Assembly: GCA_937773605.1 (NCBI GenBank)
Contig: CALJVP010000009.1
Span: 31,651 to 95,650, forward strand
Source of the DNA: an uncultured SAR86 cluster bacterium
Lineage (GTDB): Bacteria > Pseudomonadota > Gammaproteobacteria > Magnimaribacterales > Magnimaribacteraceae
Direction: 5' to 3'
DNA length: 64,000 bases
The notes under the pieces were generated by a model. That model was not told where the DNA came from. It worked only from the letters and a program-made list of their open reading frames with translations, and searched no databases. Below are positions 41,553 through 50,537 of this stretch, in pieces. A program made the translations under genes and the position numbers. Every line of letters begins with the position of its first letter. Position 1 is the stretch's first letter.

Positions 41553-42749
41553 ATGAAAATACTATGTATCTTATATGATGACCCAAAGGATGGAATGCCT
41601 TCAAGCTATCCGTTAAAGGAGCTTCCTAAGCTTGAAAAATATCCTGATGGTATGACATTACCAAGTCCTAAAGGAAGAGATTTCACACCAGGCGAACTGC
41701 TCGGTTGTGTATCAGGTGAATTGGGTTTAAGAAAGTTTTTAGAAGAAAGAGGTCACACACTGGTGGTTACGTCTGATAAAGACGCAGAAGGTTGTGCTGC
41801 AGATAAAGAATTAGTTGATGCTGATATTGTAATTTCACAACCATTTTGGCCGTATTATCTAACAAGAGAAAGAATAGAAAGTGCACCTAATCTAAAAATG
41901 GCAATTACTGCTGGTATTGGTTCTGATCATGTTGATTTACAGGCCGCAATGGATCATAAAATTGATGTCGTTGAAGTGACCTACTGCAATTCAAGATCAG
42001 TTGCAGAACATATTGTTATGATGATTTTGTCCTTAGTTAGAGATTATCATAATCAACATAGGATAGTGAATGAAGGAGGTTGGCATATCGCTGACGCTGT
42101 TAAAAGATCTTATGATGTAGAAGGTATGCATGTGGGTACAATTGCTGCCGGTCGTATTGGTTATGACATGTTAAGAAAAATGCATCCGTTTGATGTGCAT
42201 TTACATTATTTTGATAAACACAGGTTAACTCCGGATCAAGAACAAGCGCTGAACCTGAGCTATCATGATTCAGTTGAATCTCTGGTTGCAGCTTGTGATG
42301 TTATTAATATAAGTTGCCCTCTTCATCCTGAAACAGAGCATTTATTTAACGATGAGTTAATTAGTAAATGCAAACCCGGTGCATATATTATTAATACTGC
42401 AAGGGGAAAGATTTGCGATAAGGACGCTATTGTAAGAGCATTAGAATCAGGCCAGTTAAGCGGATACGCAGGAGATGTTTGGTTCCCTCAACCGGCACCG
42501 AATGATCACGTTTGGAGAACAATGCCACATCATGGAATGACTCCGCACACATCTGGAACTTCTTTATCGGCACAGGCAAGATATGCTGATGGAGTTAGAG
42601 AGATATTGGAGTGCTTATTTGATGGTGAAGAAATAAGAAACCAATATTTAATTGTTCAAGACGGAGACCTTGCAGGCATGGGGGCTCATTCTTACACCAA
42701 AGGGACAGCAACGGGCGGTTCAGAAGAAGCAGCTAAGTTTAAAAAGTAG
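41553..42749 (+). CDS. fdh: NAD-dependent formate dehydrogenase (D-2-hydroxyacid dehydrogenase superfamily)
   Basis: 398 aa; ISQPFWPYYLTRERIESAPNLKMAITAGIGSDHVDLQAA, VEVTYCNSRSVAEHIVMMIL, GTIAAGRIGYDMLR, TPHTSGTSLSAQARYADG. Confidence 0.95.
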   Translation: MKILCILYDDPKDGMPSSYPLKELPKLEKYPDGMTLPSPKGRDFTPGELLGCVSGELGLRKFLEERGHTLVVTSDKDAEGCAADKELVDADIVISQPFWPYYLTRERIESAPNLKMAITAGIGSDHVDLQAAMDHKIDVVEVTYCNSRSVAEHIVMMILSLVRDYHNQHRIVNEGGWHIADAVKRSYDVEGMHVGTIAAGRIGYDMLRKMHPFDVHLHYFDKHRLTPDQEQALNLSYHDSVESLVAACDVINISCPLHPETEHLFNDELISKCKPGAYIINTARGKICDKDAIVRALESGQLSGYAGDVWFPQPAPNDHVWRTMPHHGMTPHTSGTSLSAQARYADGVREILECLFDGEEIRNQYLIVQDGDLAGMGAHSYTKGTATGGSEEAAKFKK

Positions 42750-42792
42750 ATAAGAAATGAAAAGTTTTTAAAACCACTGGGAGTTTAGATTA

Positions 42793-43896
42793 ATGAAAAC
42801 ACAAGCTGCTGTGGCTTTTGAAGCTGGCAAACCTTTAGAGATATGCGATGTTGATCTAGAGGGCCCAAAAGAAGGCGAGGTGCTAGTAGAGTTAAAAGCT
42901 ACCGGTGTTTGCCATACAGATGCTTTTACTCTAAGTGGTCAAGATCCAGAAGGACTATTTCCTTCTATTCTTGGTCATGAAGGAGCGGGAATAGTAGTTG
43001 AAGTAGGTCCAGGTGTTTCAACTCTCAAAGTAGGCGACCATGTAATCCCTCTGTATACAGCGGAGTGTCGGAAGTGTGAATATTGCCTAAATCCTAAAAC
43101 TAATCTTTGTCAGGCCGTAAGAGAAACCCAAGGTCAGGGCGTGATGCCCGATGGAACGAGCCGCTTTTCTCTAAATGGAAAACCTTTAATGCACTACATG
43201 GGCTGCTCTACTTTTTCGAAATACACCGTTATACCTGAAATCTCTTTAGCAAAAGTCCGTGAAGACGCTCCTTTCGATAAGATCTGTTACATCGGATGCG
43301 GAGTTACAACAGGCATAGGCGCTGTTATTTTTCAGGCCAAAGTAGAAAAGGGTTCTACCGTAGCAATATTTGGTCTTGGAGGCATTGGTCTGAATGTTGT
43401 TCAGGGTTCTAAACTCGCTGGTGCCAGCAGAATTATTGGTGTAGACATTAACCCTAACCGAGAGTCGTTGGGTAAAAAATTTGGCATGACAGATTTCATT
43501 AATCCTAAGAAAGTTGATAATGTTGTAGATCAAATTATCCAAATCACAGGTGGTGTGGATTACAGCTTCGAATGTATTGGCAATGTTGATGTGATGCGTC
43601 AGGCTCTTGAGTGTTGTCATAAAGGCTGGGGTGAATCTTACATAATCGGTGTAGCAGGAGCTGGTCAAGAAATTTCAACTCGCCCTTTTCAATTGGTCAC
43701 AGGTCGTTCTTGGAAAGGCACTGCCTTTGGAGGAGCTAGAGGCAGAACTGATGTACCAAAGATTGTGGATTGGTATATGGATCAGAAAATAAATATTGAT
43801 GATTTGATTACTCACACCATGCAACTAGAAGATATTAATAAAGCTTTTGATCTAATGCATGCAGGGGAAAGTATTCGTTCAGTAGTGATTTATTAG
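42793..43896 (+). CDS. frmA: S-(hydroxymethyl)glutathione dehydrogenase / class III alcohol dehydrogenase
   Basis: 367 aa; [76 protein letters not shown]. Confidence 0.95.
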   Translation: MKTQAAVAFEAGKPLEICDVDLEGPKEGEVLVELKATGVCHTDAFTLSGQDPEGLFPSILGHEGAGIVVEVGPGVSTLKVGDHVIPLYTAECRKCEYCLNPKTNLCQAVRETQGQGVMPDGTSRFSLNGKPLMHYMGCSTFSKYTVIPEISLAKVREDAPFDKICYIGCGVTTGIGAVIFQAKVEKGSTVAIFGLGGIGLNVVQGSKLAGASRIIGVDINPNRESLGKKFGMTDFINPKKVDNVVDQIIQITGGVDYSFECIGNVDVMRQALECCHKGWGESYIIGVAGAGQEISTRPFQLVTGRSWKGTAFGGARGRTDVPKIVDWYMDQKINIDDLITHTMQLEDINKAFDLMHAGESIRSVVIY

Positions 43897-43941
43897 TTCA
43901 GAAATTTTCTTTAATAAGTATAATTCTCAAAATTTTTTATC

Positions 43942-45066
43942 ATGTACAAAACATCTCAAGTAGTTTTCAGCCCCCGTGTGAGAAAGTCACCTTACTTTAA
44001 CTCAACCCTGAAATATGGGGCACAAGCTTTTTCAGTTTATAACCACATGTATATGCCCGCCAGTTATCAAGGAGCTACTGAAGATTACAAAAACCTGCTG
44101 AATGGCGTTCAGTTGTGGGATGTGGGAGTCGAGCGTCAAGTTCAAATTAAAGGCCCTGATGCTGAAGCATTGTCACAGTTTTTAACTCCTAGAAATATAA
44201 AAAAATGCTCAAAAGGACAGGCAATGTATGCACCTTTGCTAGATTTTAAGGGAGGATTCATTAACGATCCAGTTATGCTAAAGATTGACGAAGATTGCTA
44301 TTGGTTTTCTCTGGCTGATGGAGATGCTCTCTTATGGGTACAGGCTATAGCAGCGGGACATAAATTTAATGCAGATGTCCATGAGCCTGATGTATCTCCG
44401 CTCCAAGTCCAAGGACCAAATTCAACAAAATTAATGGTCAAGGTTTTTGGAGATTGGGTGAATGATCTGGGTTTTTATAAGTTTAAAGAAGTAAATCATG
44501 AGGGTATTCCCATGGTTATTGCAAGAATGGGTTATAGCAGAGAGCTTTGTTATGAAATTTTTCTTCAAGATCACTCCAAGGGGGATGAGTTGTGGGAAAT
44601 TCTCTGGCAAGCAGGTCTAGATCTAAATATCAGTGCGGGCTCACCAAATATAATTCTAAGACTTGAAGGCGGAATACTGAGTTACTTAGCCGACATAGAT
44701 AGAACTAACAACCCCTATGAGGTTGGTTTAGAACGGATGATTGATCTTGATCAAGAAGACGATTTTATTGGTAAAGAGGCTTTGCGTGAAATAAGTCTTA
44801 AAGGCCCTGCAAAGAAATTAATGGGAGCTGAGATACAAGGCGACCCCATAAAAGTCTTTAATGAAGAACATTGGCCAGTTTCGATTAATGGCAAGACGGT
44901 TGGGTCTATGAATGCCTTGGTTTACTCACCAAGACTTGATAAGAATATATGTTATACGATTCTAAATATTGAGCATGCCAAGAGCGGACAAGAAATAATT
45001 ATCTCTTCTCCAGAGAAAGAACTAATAGCTACAACAGTTGACCTTCCGTGGCTTGAGAGAGCTTAA
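43942..45066 (+). CDS. DmdA-like (dimethylsulfoniopropionate demethylase / GcvT family) protein
   Basis: 374 aa; RVRKSPYFNSTLKYGAQAFSVYNHMYMPASY, VQLWDVGVERQVQIKGPDAEALSQFLTPRNI, YAPLLDFKGGFINDPVMLKIDEDCYWFSLADGDALLWV; close to the remembered pattern of Pelagibacter DmdA. Confidence 0.75.
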   Translation: MYKTSQVVFSPRVRKSPYFNSTLKYGAQAFSVYNHMYMPASYQGATEDYKNLLNGVQLWDVGVERQVQIKGPDAEALSQFLTPRNIKKCSKGQAMYAPLLDFKGGFINDPVMLKIDEDCYWFSLADGDALLWVQAIAAGHKFNADVHEPDVSPLQVQGPNSTKLMVKVFGDWVNDLGFYKFKEVNHEGIPMVIARMGYSRELCYEIFLQDHSKGDELWEILWQAGLDLNISAGSPNIILRLEGGILSYLADIDRTNNPYEVGLERMIDLDQEDDFIGKEALREISLKGPAKKLMGAEIQGDPIKVFNEEHWPVSINGKTVGSMNALVYSPRLDKNICYTILNIEHAKSGQEIIISSPEKELIATTVDLPWLERA

Positions 45067-45074
45067 AATTTAAA

Positions 45075-45878
45075 TTACTTATCCTTCCAATCAGGTGATC
45101 TTTTTTCTAAAAATGCATTGATGCCCTCTTTTGCATCATGTTTTAACAAATTATCTGTCATGGTTTTGGACGTGTATTTATAGGCTTCAGATAAATCCAT
45201 TTCAACTTGAGCATAAAAAGCTTTCTTGCCGGTTGATACTGTCATCATTGATTTGCTAGCAATCTTTTCAGCTAACTTGTCTACTTCTAAGGTCAGTTCT
45301 TCTTTTAAAACCGTATTATTGATCAACCCTATTTCTTTAGCTTTGTCGGCATTGATAAAATCACCAGTAAGGAGCATTTCCATGGCGTTTTTCTTGTTAA
45401 CATTTCTAGAAAGAGCAACCATAGGAGTTGAACAAAATAAACCGAGGTTTACCCCAGGTGTAGCAAACTTAGATTCATGAGAAGCAATTGCAAGATCACA
45501 ACTTGCAACTAATTGACAACCAGCAGCTGTAGCGACTCCATCAACTTGAGCAATAACCGGTTGTGGTGCATTAACTATTGATTGCATCAATTCAGAACAA
45601 GAATCAAAAAGGTTTTTAAAATAAACTTCACCCCTATCGTCTTTCTCTCTAGCGGCTGTTATTTCTTTCAAATCATGCCCTGAAGAAAATACATTTCCTA
45701 TTGCTGATAGAACTATAACTCTTATGGATTGATCTGAAGACGCTCCTTTAATCTCATCCATTAATACGCTCATCATGCTTTCGGATAAAGGATTCTTTTG
45801 ATCTGGGTTATTCATGATAAGACGTAATACTCCCTTATCAGACTTTTCTTTAGTTAATATATTTAAATTCTCATTCAT
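45075..45878 (-). CDS. enoyl-CoA hydratase/isomerase family protein
   Basis: 267 aa; VIVLSAIGNVFSSGHDLKEI, AQVDGVATAAGCQLVASCDLAIASHESKFATPGVNLGLF. Confidence 0.92.
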   Translation of the reverse strand: MNENLNILTKEKSDKGVLRLIMNNPDQKNPLSESMMSVLMDEIKGASSDQSIRVIVLSAIGNVFSSGHDLKEITAAREKDDRGEVYFKNLFDSCSELMQSIVNAPQPVIAQVDGVATAAGCQLVASCDLAIASHESKFATPGVNLGLFCSTPMVALSRNVNKKNAMEMLLTGDFINADKAKEIGLINNTVLKEELTLEVDKLAEKIASKSMMTVSTGKKAFYAQVEMDLSEAYKYTSKTMTDNLLKHDAKEGINAFLEKRSPDWKDK

Positions 45879-45913
45879 GCCAAATCTATTAAAAGCTATT
45901 TTTTTCTACTAAT

Positions 45914-46330
45914 CTAATATTGTTTTGCTAATTCTATTTTTGGGCATCTATTCATGACAACTTTTAGACCAGCTTTTTTTGCTAACTCCGAAGCCTCTTC
46001 ATTGAAAATACCTAATTGCGTCCAAAGGACTTTTGCTCCTATTTGGATTGCTTCTTTAGTTACTCCTATAACAGCATCTTCAGCCCTGAAAACATCAACC
46101 ATATCGATCTTTTCTGAAACAGAACTTAGATCCGCGAAGCATAACTGCCCTAAAATAAGATTTCCTTCTTCATTAGGATTAATTGGGAATATTTGATAAC
46201 CGTGTTGAATAAGAACTTCCATAACCTTATAGCTATCTCTAGTATGATTCCCACTGGCTCCAACCACTGCGATAGTTTTAACTTCTTGCAGTATTTCTCT
46301 TATATATTTTTCAGAATAATCATCAGTCAT
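45914..46330 (-). CDS. CoA-binding (YccU-like) protein
   Basis: 138 aa; TIAVVGASGNHTRDSYKVMEVLIQHGYQIFPINPNEEG. Confidence 0.88.
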   Translation of the reverse strand: MTDDYSEKYIREILQEVKTIAVVGASGNHTRDSYKVMEVLIQHGYQIFPINPNEEGNLILGQLCFADLSSVSEKIDMVDVFRAEDAVIGVTKEAIQIGAKVLWTQLGIFNEEASELAKKAGLKVVMNRCPKIELAKQY

Positions 46331-47192
46331 TTAAAACTTCTCTCACCCAATCAGAGGTTTGTTTGATGCCACCAAATGGGAAAAAATGGACTTGCTCAAT
46401 ATTAAACTTGGGGTCTTTGGCTTTGTATTCGGCTAGATCCCTTAAGACTTGTGTTGGTTCATAAGGCAATAATAGTTTTGTTATATCTTTTGCTCTTTTA
46501 GTGAGAATTTTCATCGAAGAACCTATTCCACATTCGATCGAAAATTTGAGTATCGTTTGTAGTTTTGCCGGTCCGGCTATACCAATATGAATAGGAATAT
46601 CAATTCCATCATCCTTTATATCATCCATCCATTTTTTTACGACATTGGCATCAAAACAAAATTGAGTAGCAATTGCCATTTCAGCATCTGTTCTTTTAGA
46701 AAATTCTTGCTTCCACGATAGGGCTTCAGATACATTTTTGATTTCGCCATCAGGATCTATATCTTTATTACCTTCAGGATGTCCTGCTATATGCAGTCTT
46801 TTAAAACCAGCTAAATCAAATAGGCCTGATTCGATTAACTTGATAGAGGAATCATAGTCCCCTATTGGCTTAGGCGAACCTCCGGCTATCAAAAGTGCTT
46901 CATCTACTCCAGCCTCATTCTGATACATAGAAAGCCAATCACCTAACATAGCCTTATTTTTAATTACTCTAGCAGGGATATGAGGCATTACGGTGAATCC
47001 TTCATCATTAAGCTTTTTAGCTGCAGGAACCATTTCTGTAATATCTGCGTCTTGTAGGTGGGCTAAATAAACTCTCGTACTTTTAGGCAAAATATCTCCA
47101 AAAGACTCAGTTTTGGCAACAGTCTTTGGAATTACTTCAATAGAATATCCTGAAATAAAATCTTTTAAATATGTATTAATCATTGTTCCCAT
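46323..47192 (-). CDS. methylenetetrahydrofolate reductase-like (MetF family) protein
   Basis: 289 aa; VYLAHLQDADITEMVPAAKKLNDEGFTVMPHIPARVIKN, LLIAGGSPKPIGDYDSS, ATQFCFDANVVKKWMDDI, IPIHIGIAGPA. Confidence 0.82.
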   Translation of the reverse strand: MGTMINTYLKDFISGYSIEVIPKTVAKTESFGDILPKSTRVYLAHLQDADITEMVPAAKKLNDEGFTVMPHIPARVIKNKAMLGDWLSMYQNEAGVDEALLIAGGSPKPIGDYDSSIKLIESGLFDLAGFKRLHIAGHPEGNKDIDPDGEIKNVSEALSWKQEFSKRTDAEMAIATQFCFDANVVKKWMDDIKDDGIDIPIHIGIAGPAKLQTILKFSIECGIGSSMKILTKRAKDITKLLLPYEPTQVLRDLAEYKAKDPKFNIEQVHFFPFGGIKQTSDWVREVLND

Positions 47193-47237
47193 AGAAATTA
47201 ACTACGTTTCTTATTTCAAAAGTAAATAGTGCTCTAT

Positions 47238-47708
47238 TTACTTTGCAGCCTTCTTCAAGTCCTTGAAGGTAAAATAATTCCTCTTTAAGGATTTGTTATA
47301 AATAATTGCAAATAGAACTATAAAAGATGCTCCCACTGCAACCGGCATTAGAATAAAGCCCATCCCTTTTGCGCCAAGGATAGCAATAATAGGGTTGGCT
47401 CCAGCTGGTGGATGGACAGTCTTAGTTGCCATCATTAAGAATATTGCTAATCCAACAGCCAAACCCAAACTGATAAAAGAAGAGCCTAATACGGAGAAAA
47501 CAAAAACCCCAGAAAAAGCAGATATTATATGACCAAATAAAATATTTTTTGGATGGGCCAAAGGACTTTCATGAACTGCCATCACTAAAACCATGCTTGC
47601 TCCAAATGGCGGTATCAACCAGAGATTACTTTCATCGAAAGAATTAAGATAAGCCAATACAGAAATACATAAGAATGCTCCGAAAGCAGAAATAAAATTA
47701 TTTTTCAT
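47238..47708 (-). CDS. HPP family membrane protein
   Basis: 156 aa; IPPFGASMVLVMAVHESPLAHPKNILFGH, TKTVHPPAGANPIIAILG (HPP motif). Confidence 0.9.
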   Translation of the reverse strand: MKNNFISAFGAFLCISVLAYLNSFDESNLWLIPPFGASMVLVMAVHESPLAHPKNILFGHIISAFSGVFVFSVLGSSFISLGLAVGLAIFLMMATKTVHPPAGANPIIAILGAKGMGFILMPVAVGASFIVLFAIIYNKSLKRNYFTFKDLKKAAK

Positions 47709-48766
47709 ATAATGGAATTGTTTAGGGCATTATCATATACAAAATAAGCGTCCTGCAAATGTCTTTTTCCATTAGGAATAAATGGTTCTCTGGCGTGTAA
47801 AACTCTTAAACTCGCAATAACTAATACCTCTCCTTCATTCAATCTAAAAGTTGAACGATATTTGCTGTCATGAACCCTAGCTGAAATCTCGTGATAAGCT
47901 TTGTAAAAACTTTTTATGCCCTTCATGGCGGGATCTACCATCTGCATTAATTGATTTGAAAATCTAAAACTTTCTACAGACCCATCAGACGAACATTCAA
48001 TAATGGGAGCCTCAGCGTATGTTTCATTATTTTTATCGAACTGTCTAAAAGGAACATTAAATTTTTTTAAAGTATTAAAATATTCAGGATTATCTTTTCT
48101 CAAATCTTCAATAATTTCCCAACCATCGACAATTATTAATTCTCCTCCTTCACATTCATTTTCTAACATGTGAAGAGCCTGGACACTCGGCTGAGACTTA
48201 TAGCTTGCAAAATCATTATGAGGAGGAAGCCCCCTTGAGGTATGAGCAACATTGTAAACATTTCCGGTTACAGAAACATTATGAATCCTTTCAAATAATG
48301 TCTCATGAATTGGTCCGAATCTTTTAGATAAAAGCTCCAATGTATTTGGTTCCTTTGGCGCATTATTCAAAATAATTACCCCAAAACTAACAAAAGTTTT
48401 AAGTGCCTCAGAGGCAATCTCTTTATCGTCCAAAAATTCTGACCAATCAACTCTTCTGGGAATAAACTTACTTGACCATGACTTATGTTCTGGATATCTA
48501 GGTTTGCCACTTTCTTCTATTTTATCCAACGGGATCAACGATTGGTGGTTATCAGGCCATAAAATAAATAGGCTTTGATCTTTCATTTCAACGCTCTTCG
48601 GGGAAATATCTACTGGGACTGTATGCAAGAGAAATTGTTTCTCTTCAGTCTCTATAATTCTGCATTCATCACATTGACAATTATCTCTTAACCATAAGAA
48701 TGGTAAATCGTATTGCTTGTTTGAACCTGTTGATAATATTACTGAATCATCTTGAATCTTAATCAT
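47705..48766 (-). CDS. gamma-butyrobetaine hydroxylase-like / TauD-family Fe(II)/2OG dioxygenase
   Basis: 353 aa; N-terminal LPFLWLRDNCQCDECRI zinc-type motif, LPPHNDFASYKSQPSVQALHML (HxD), C-terminal RVLHAREPF. Confidence 0.85.
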   Translation of the reverse strand: MIKIQDDSVILSTGSNKQYDLPFLWLRDNCQCDECRIIETEEKQFLLHTVPVDISPKSVEMKDQSLFILWPDNHQSLIPLDKIEESGKPRYPEHKSWSSKFIPRRVDWSEFLDDKEIASEALKTFVSFGVIILNNAPKEPNTLELLSKRFGPIHETLFERIHNVSVTGNVYNVAHTSRGLPPHNDFASYKSQPSVQALHMLENECEGGELIIVDGWEIIEDLRKDNPEYFNTLKKFNVPFRQFDKNNETYAEAPIIECSSDGSVESFRFSNQLMQMVDPAMKGIKSFYKAYHEISARVHDSKYRSTFRLNEGEVLVIASLRVLHAREPFIPNGKRHLQDAYFVYDNALNNSII

Positions 48767-48847
48767 AATTAAAAATCAAATCTTGTTATTTTTTCCTTTA
48801 AATAACTATATTTGTTTTTTCTCTTTAAGTAATTAAAAAAGAAGAAA

Positions 48848-48923
48848 TGGTGGAGCCAGTCGGGATCGAACCGACGACCTCATCCGTGCAAGGGATGCGC
48901 TCTCCCAGCTGAGCTATGGCCCC
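48848..48923 (-). tRNA. tRNA-Ala (TGC)
   Basis: Minus: GGGGCCATAGCTCAGCTGGGAGAGCGCATCCCTTGCACGGATGAGGTCGTCGGTTCGATCCCGACTGGCTCCACCA; cloverleaf, anticodon TGC; not in an rRNA operon here. Confidence 0.97.
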
Positions 48924-48983
48924 ACTTAGGGGTGCGTAGATTAACAAAAAGAAAAAACTAAGAAAGTAATATTTTACCTTTTT

Positions 48984-49673
48984 CTAAAGAGAAGCAACCT
49001 TCCCTATGGCGTCATGAATTCTCTTAAGAGTTTCTTTCTGGTCCAGATCTTTAGTCAACTTGTAATGTGGATGACCTAAAGTTGCTAAATCATTAGCCAC
49101 TTCCATGGCTCTAATCATCAAGTTGTCTGGCTCTGTAACTTCATCCAAATAACCCGGTTCAATAGCTTTCTCAACAGGATAAGCTTCAGCATTAAGAATA
49201 GCCCTATACCAATGTGTTTTCGAGATCCTGGATTTAGATATCTCTAAAATAGGGGTTGGAATGGACATGTTGTTCCTTGTCTCATTCGCTTGAACTATGA
49301 ACTGCCCTTTAGCTCCCAGACGATAGTCAGCACAACACAGTAAAAAAGCTCCCAACGCCACGCCGTGCCCACTGCATGCTGCAATTACGGGTCTTGGAAA
49401 ATTATAAATCCTTGCGAGTAAAGTAAACCCTGCTTTGACCATTGCAGCAACAGCATCAGCATCCCCTGAAGAAATAATTTTTAAATCAAATCCTGCAGAG
49501 AAGATACCGGGCCTTCCTGTAATTACCAGTGAGCCTTTATCGCCTGGCACCTGATCTAACAGGTTACTTACGGTGCTGCTCATCTCAGGAGAAAAGACAT
49601 TGGCCTTTCCATCGTTAAGAGTGATTATAGAAACATCTCCCTCTGTCGTTAAAGTTGCTATTTGATCCGTCAT
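48984..49673 (-). CDS. crotonase / enoyl-CoA hydratase family protein
   Basis: 229 aa; LVITGRPGIFSAGFDLKII, VIAACSGHGVALGAFLLCCADYRLGA. Confidence 0.9.
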   Translation of the reverse strand: MTDQIATLTTEGDVSIITLNDGKANVFSPEMSSTVSNLLDQVPGDKGSLVITGRPGIFSAGFDLKIISSGDADAVAAMVKAGFTLLARIYNFPRPVIAACSGHGVALGAFLLCCADYRLGAKGQFIVQANETRNNMSIPTPILEISKSRISKTHWYRAILNAEAYPVEKAIEPGYLDEVTEPDNLMIRAMEVANDLATLGHPHYKLTKDLDQKETLKRIHDAIGKVASL

Positions 49674-49748
49674 TTTTCTTCCTTAATATTAGTGTTTTAG
49701 AGCCCTATATTCTAATATCTATAAGAATAACTCAAACTAATATTTTTT

Positions 49749-50528
49749 ATGGAAGGATTTAAGAATTTATCTAGATCGGTTAAAGACAGAGTTACCTTAA
49801 TCACTGGTGCAGGCAGTGGAATGGGTAAAGCCACGGCATTAGTTTTTGCTTCTGAAGGAGCCAAAGTCATTGCCACAGATATAAACGAAGAGAACGTCAA
49901 AAAAGTTGCTGAGGAAATTAAATCTTCAGGCGGAGAATGTGTTGGCATAGCACTTGATGTGACCGACAAAGCTAATATCAACGAAGCTTTGGAGATGGGT
50001 ATCAAAGAATTTGGGCATTTAGATCACCTGATAAACAATGCAGGTATATCTTTGCCTACAACAATTGAAGATGATGACTACGATGATCATTGGAAAACAA
50101 CTTTGGATGTGGTTCTTACAGGTCAAGTAAACCTTATTAGAGCATCATTGCCTTACCTTTTGAGATCAGACGCTGCAAGAATAGTTAATATTTCCTCAAC
50201 AGAAGGATTTGGCGCTACCCCTTTTGTGAGTCCTTATACCGCAGCAAAACATGGAGTAATAGGATTAACGCGGTCATTGGCTTTAGAACTGGGGCCTCAA
50301 GGTATCAACGTCAATTGCATTTGTCCCGGTCCTATCAACACAAACATGACAGCGTCAATCGACACAAAAGATAAAGCCACTTTTGCCAGACGGCGTGTTG
50401 GCCTTAAACGGTATGGTGAACCTGAAGAAGTAGCCCACGCCACTCTTAGCTTGTGTCTACCAGCGTCGTCTTTTATTAACGGAGTCGCTTTACCGGTGGA
50501 TGGCGGACTTTCAATAAGAAGAGCTTAA
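49749..50528 (+). CDS. SDR family NAD(P)-dependent oxidoreductase
   Basis: 259 aa; VTLITGAGSGMGKATALVFASEGAKV, LINNAGIS, YTAAKHGVIGLTRSLALEL. Confidence 0.95.
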   Translation: MEGFKNLSRSVKDRVTLITGAGSGMGKATALVFASEGAKVIATDINEENVKKVAEEIKSSGGECVGIALDVTDKANINEALEMGIKEFGHLDHLINNAGISLPTTIEDDDYDDHWKTTLDVVLTGQVNLIRASLPYLLRSDAARIVNISSTEGFGATPFVSPYTAAKHGVIGLTRSLALELGPQGINVNCICPGPINTNMTASIDTKDKATFARRRVGLKRYGEPEEVAHATLSLCLPASSFINGVALPVDGGLSIRRA

Positions 50529-50537
50529 GGAAAAAAT

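Noticed and set aside
43246-43668. 140-aa minus-strand ORF
   Set aside because: Antisense to frmA, which is unambiguous.
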